Shown here: piece by piece, positions 61,276 through 64,000 of the stretch
How positions within the stretch are numbered: position 1 is the stretch's first letter
Layout of the letters: each line of letters begins with the position of its first letter
From: Nyssa sinensis
Lineage: Eukaryota > Streptophyta > Magnoliopsida > Cornales > Nyssaceae
Length of the DNA: 64,000 bases
Assembly (NCBI GenBank): GCA_008638375.1
Contig: CM018031.1
Span: forward strand, 18,801,415 to 18,865,414
Direction: 5' to 3'
Position numbers and translations under genes: made by a program
The notes under the pieces: model-generated
What the model was told of the DNA's origin: nothing
Seen by the model: the letters and a program-made list of their open reading frames with translations, nothing else
Database searches by the model: none

Positions 61276-63900
61276 GGAGTCTTTATTTTGTTAAGATAAA
61301 CAAAGTAAGATTGGCTATCAAAGACCCTGAATATAGACAGTGGGGGCATTTAATTGGTTTGGCAAGAATTTATATTAGGAAAACTTTGATATATAAATTT
61401 GAAATATGTAGTATTATTGTTAAAAATAATATAAAAATCTTAAAGTTCTTGGTGCAATTGTTCATACAACATTTATTTTGACAAAGTCAATATTTCTTTA
61501 ACAAATAATCATGTCTTTACAATAATAATAAAAAATGTATTAAAAATTATTTTCTTTTTTATTTTTTTTATCAAATTTTAACTCTTAAATAATGTAACAA
61601 CACAGTTTTTGTTCTCACTCTTAAAAGAGTTGTGTTACGCGTAACAACAGTTCCTACTTTAAGACATAATAGAGTGAGATTCACTATTCATTGCATTGTT
61701 TTTTGGGCAAAGTAATTGTATCTGTCAGATCAATTCAGACTAGTTTTATTATGATTAGGCTATGAAATATAGAAATTTGTACTTTTTAATTTGAATTAGT
61801 AGTCTTGTAACTATGTAAATATGATATAATAGATTTTTATTATTATATTTTTATTAATAATATATTGAATTTTGAAATTTAAAAATTTTATTCTTTTGTT
61901 TGGATGAGCAATTCTCGTGGTTGATTTAATTTAAGAAATTTGACATGCTCGATTCCTTCTCACATTTTTGTGATGCGTCAGTGTATCCTAGTAAGGATGA
62001 GATTATTACCAAAACAAAATCCAATTGTATTAAAAATAGAATAATACTATTTCTCCTAAATTTTGTATCACAAACTAAAACATTTGGAATGCAAAATTAT
62101 GGCATATCATTTGAAATATATAATTTAGCACACAAATTTTAAACATTTAGTATTATTGCTAAAGATAATATAAAACTCTTAGGCCATATTTTTTTGACAG
62201 GATAAGAGTGTGTGATAGGATAGGATATCTATCCTATGTTTGGATATTTACTTAGCATGAGATTATTTATAATTATATCCCATTGATGTGGGATAAAAAT
62301 AATTACACCAGGGTGCAGTATTATTTTTATCTCATGCTTAATGAGATAAAAAGTAAACTAAAAAATCCTTGTTAATGACTCTTTTGGACTATTAAATAAA
62401 TTTCAAATATACCAAATATTTTTTTTTATTCTTATATCTATTGACGGTCCTTTTATTAATATTTGTACACAATAAATTATTAAATTTAATTGTTGAATCC
62501 TCTCTTACCTCTCTATTGTACTTAAGTTTTTTTTTTTTTTTGAAGTTTTTAAGCATATATTTTGGACAAATATATTTTAGGAATTTGGTTTTTCTAAGAT
62601 CTCAAAAAAAAAAAAGTATTATTAAAAATACAAATTTAATATCACATAGGATTTTATTTCGATAAGATTTTATTATTTTTATTAATAATTGTACTGATCC
62701 TAAAGTGTAGAATTGAAATATAACCTAAGTGTAGAATTAAAATATAACAACATATTTAGACATTTTATTCGGGCATGTTCCAATCACATGAGTAGGATAT
62801 TTAATATTCTATAAAATTTTATGTCTTATCCAATCCAATCTTTTAAACCACTTGGCGCAATTGTTCATACAACATTTATTTGGACAAAGTCAATATGTTT
62901 CTAGCAAATTGCCTTGTCTTTATAATAATAAAACTTTAATAAAAATGATTTTTTAACAATTTTTTATTAAGTTTTAACTCTTCAATAATGTAACAATGCA
63001 TACTTTTTTTTGGGTAAATTCCACCAACCTCTCATAAAATTTTTGAAATTACACTAACATTTTTTATTTTACATAACAATTTACAAATATCCCCTTTTAG
63101 TTAATTTTTTTTCTTTTAAAATAAAAAAACTGCCCCTTTAATGTTTTTTTTTTTCATTTTCAAATAAATATTGATTAAAATCTTAAACTTTTTTTTATAT
63201 AAAAGGAAAATAAGTTATTGGAAAAATTACATGGACATCCCATGTGGTTTACCTAATTTTTACTTAACCCGGCTATACTTCAAAAGTGAACAAACACACA
63301 TTCTGTAATTTTGAAATTGAAATGCATCTCTTCTTGAAATTAGAAAATGTATATTCATTTTTAAAGTATAAGAAGTCAAGTAAAAATCAGATAAACAACA
63401 AGAGTGTCCATGTAATTTATCCCAAGCTATTTACCTTAAAAAAATTTATATAAAATACAAAAATTGTTTAAAAAAATACAAAAAAGAAGGAAAAAATAAA
63501 ACAGAAAGTTTTGTCATTTTTAAAAAATAGCATTCCCATATCAATTATATGTTGTTGATAAAGTAAGGAGTTTCTCATTTAGTACCAAAAAGAGTATGGA
63601 GTTGTCTGTCCATGGAAAGAGAAATCATGTCATGTGAGGTGGGGGCTCCATTATTACATGGAAACCTTTTCTACTTGTAGGATAAGCCTACGTTTAAATA
63701 CCATCACATAAAAGAATTTTAACTGGTTTTGTCTTCCTGCCCCAAAAAGACGAATTTTTAATGTTTTATTCCATATTCTACTGATTTTCAATTATGAATT
63801 GATCAAACAACTTAAGCATTCAAAATTCATTATTAGAAACAATTAATTTGAGAGTATCCTTATTTCAAAAGAAATAGGAAAGTTGTTAGAAAAATGGATT
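60670..63900. other. copy B of the local duplication
   Basis: No gene. This is a diverged copy of the host DNA that surrounds the Tat element. 60670-60965 matches 40990-41301, 60966-61380 matches 58435-59335 without the foldback element, 61985-62060 matches 59715-59780, and 63695-63885 matches 59955-60130. It also contains its own inner repeat: 61400-61620 against 62140-62180 plus 62850-63000. A (TA)n tract lies near 61240-61270. Confidence 0.8.
62181..62845. mobile_element. candidate MITE
   Basis: Compared with the inner paralogue at 61405-61460, where 'ataatataaaaatctta' runs into 'cttggtgcaattgttcat', this copy has an extra ~660 bp starting 'ggccatatttttttgacagg'. It ends with an inverse-like 'cttatccaatccaatc'. 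The gain relative to the paralogue supports an insertion. The terminal repeats are degenerate, so the class is not assigned. Confidence 0.45.
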
Positions 63901-64000
63901 ATTGATTAACATCCTTAATCATTCTCTTATGACAACAAAAAAAGCAAAAAAGAGGGAAGAGATTACTTCAATAATTATTACTGACATCACTAATATAAAA

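Overview
This is plant nuclear DNA, most likely from a eudicot. It is AT-rich, full of nested retrotransposons and DNA transposons, and has spliced genes. I see only one likely intact host gene: a two-exon PR-2 type beta-1,3-glucanase (GH17) on the minus strand, exons at 18704-18749 and 15067-16028. Its 2.7 kb intron carries a complete non-autonomous hAT element with an exact 8-bp target duplication. The species cannot be named from the sequence.

Layout. 1-2294 is the left part of an Athila-type Ty3/gypsy element on the minus strand (gag, tRNA-Asp primer site, LTR). It cuts into a long solo LTR that ends at 5245. About 5.5-14.3 kb is a decayed CACTA (En/Spm) transposon on the minus strand. 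It holds a TNP2-like relic, a Transposase_24-like relic split by a solo LTR (8641-10386, TSD ATGTA), and a 13-unit array of about 180 bp. A LINE 3' fragment follows, then the glucanase gene. 21.1-27.6 kb is a dead Ty1/copia relic split by a 3.3 kb solo LTR (TSD CTTCG). 27.6-35.65 kb is a stack of LTRs, including a 3.1 kb solo LTR (TSD GATAT). 35.7-41.3 kb holds a PIF/Harbinger transposase relic, a Tourist-like MITE (TSD TTA) and a copia LTR with its leader.

The largest object is a 17.1 kb Tat-lineage Ty3/gypsy element at 41307-58429 (TSD GTACT, LTRs 619 and 637 bp). Its sense strand encodes gag-protease, reverse transcriptase, two RNase H domains and integrase, broken by stops and frameshifts. 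Its 3' part carries two apparent antisense transcription units, each with its own TATA box and polyadenylation signal. One is a three-exon gene of about 585 codons whose frame is free of stops. A 5.4 kb solo LTR (51002-56442, TSD GGCAG) sits inside its second exon. The host sequence on both sides of the 17 kb element is a diverged duplicate of 60.7-63.9 kb, which supplies a natural unoccupied version of the insertion site.

No bacterial-type systems, CRISPR arrays, rRNA genes or intact tRNA genes were seen. The most interesting item is the spliced, promoter-bearing antisense gene inside the Tat element. Related antisense ORFs are known in this lineage, so the gene class is not new. The intron structure, paired TATA and polyadenylation signals, and better preservation than the sense genes deserve testing.
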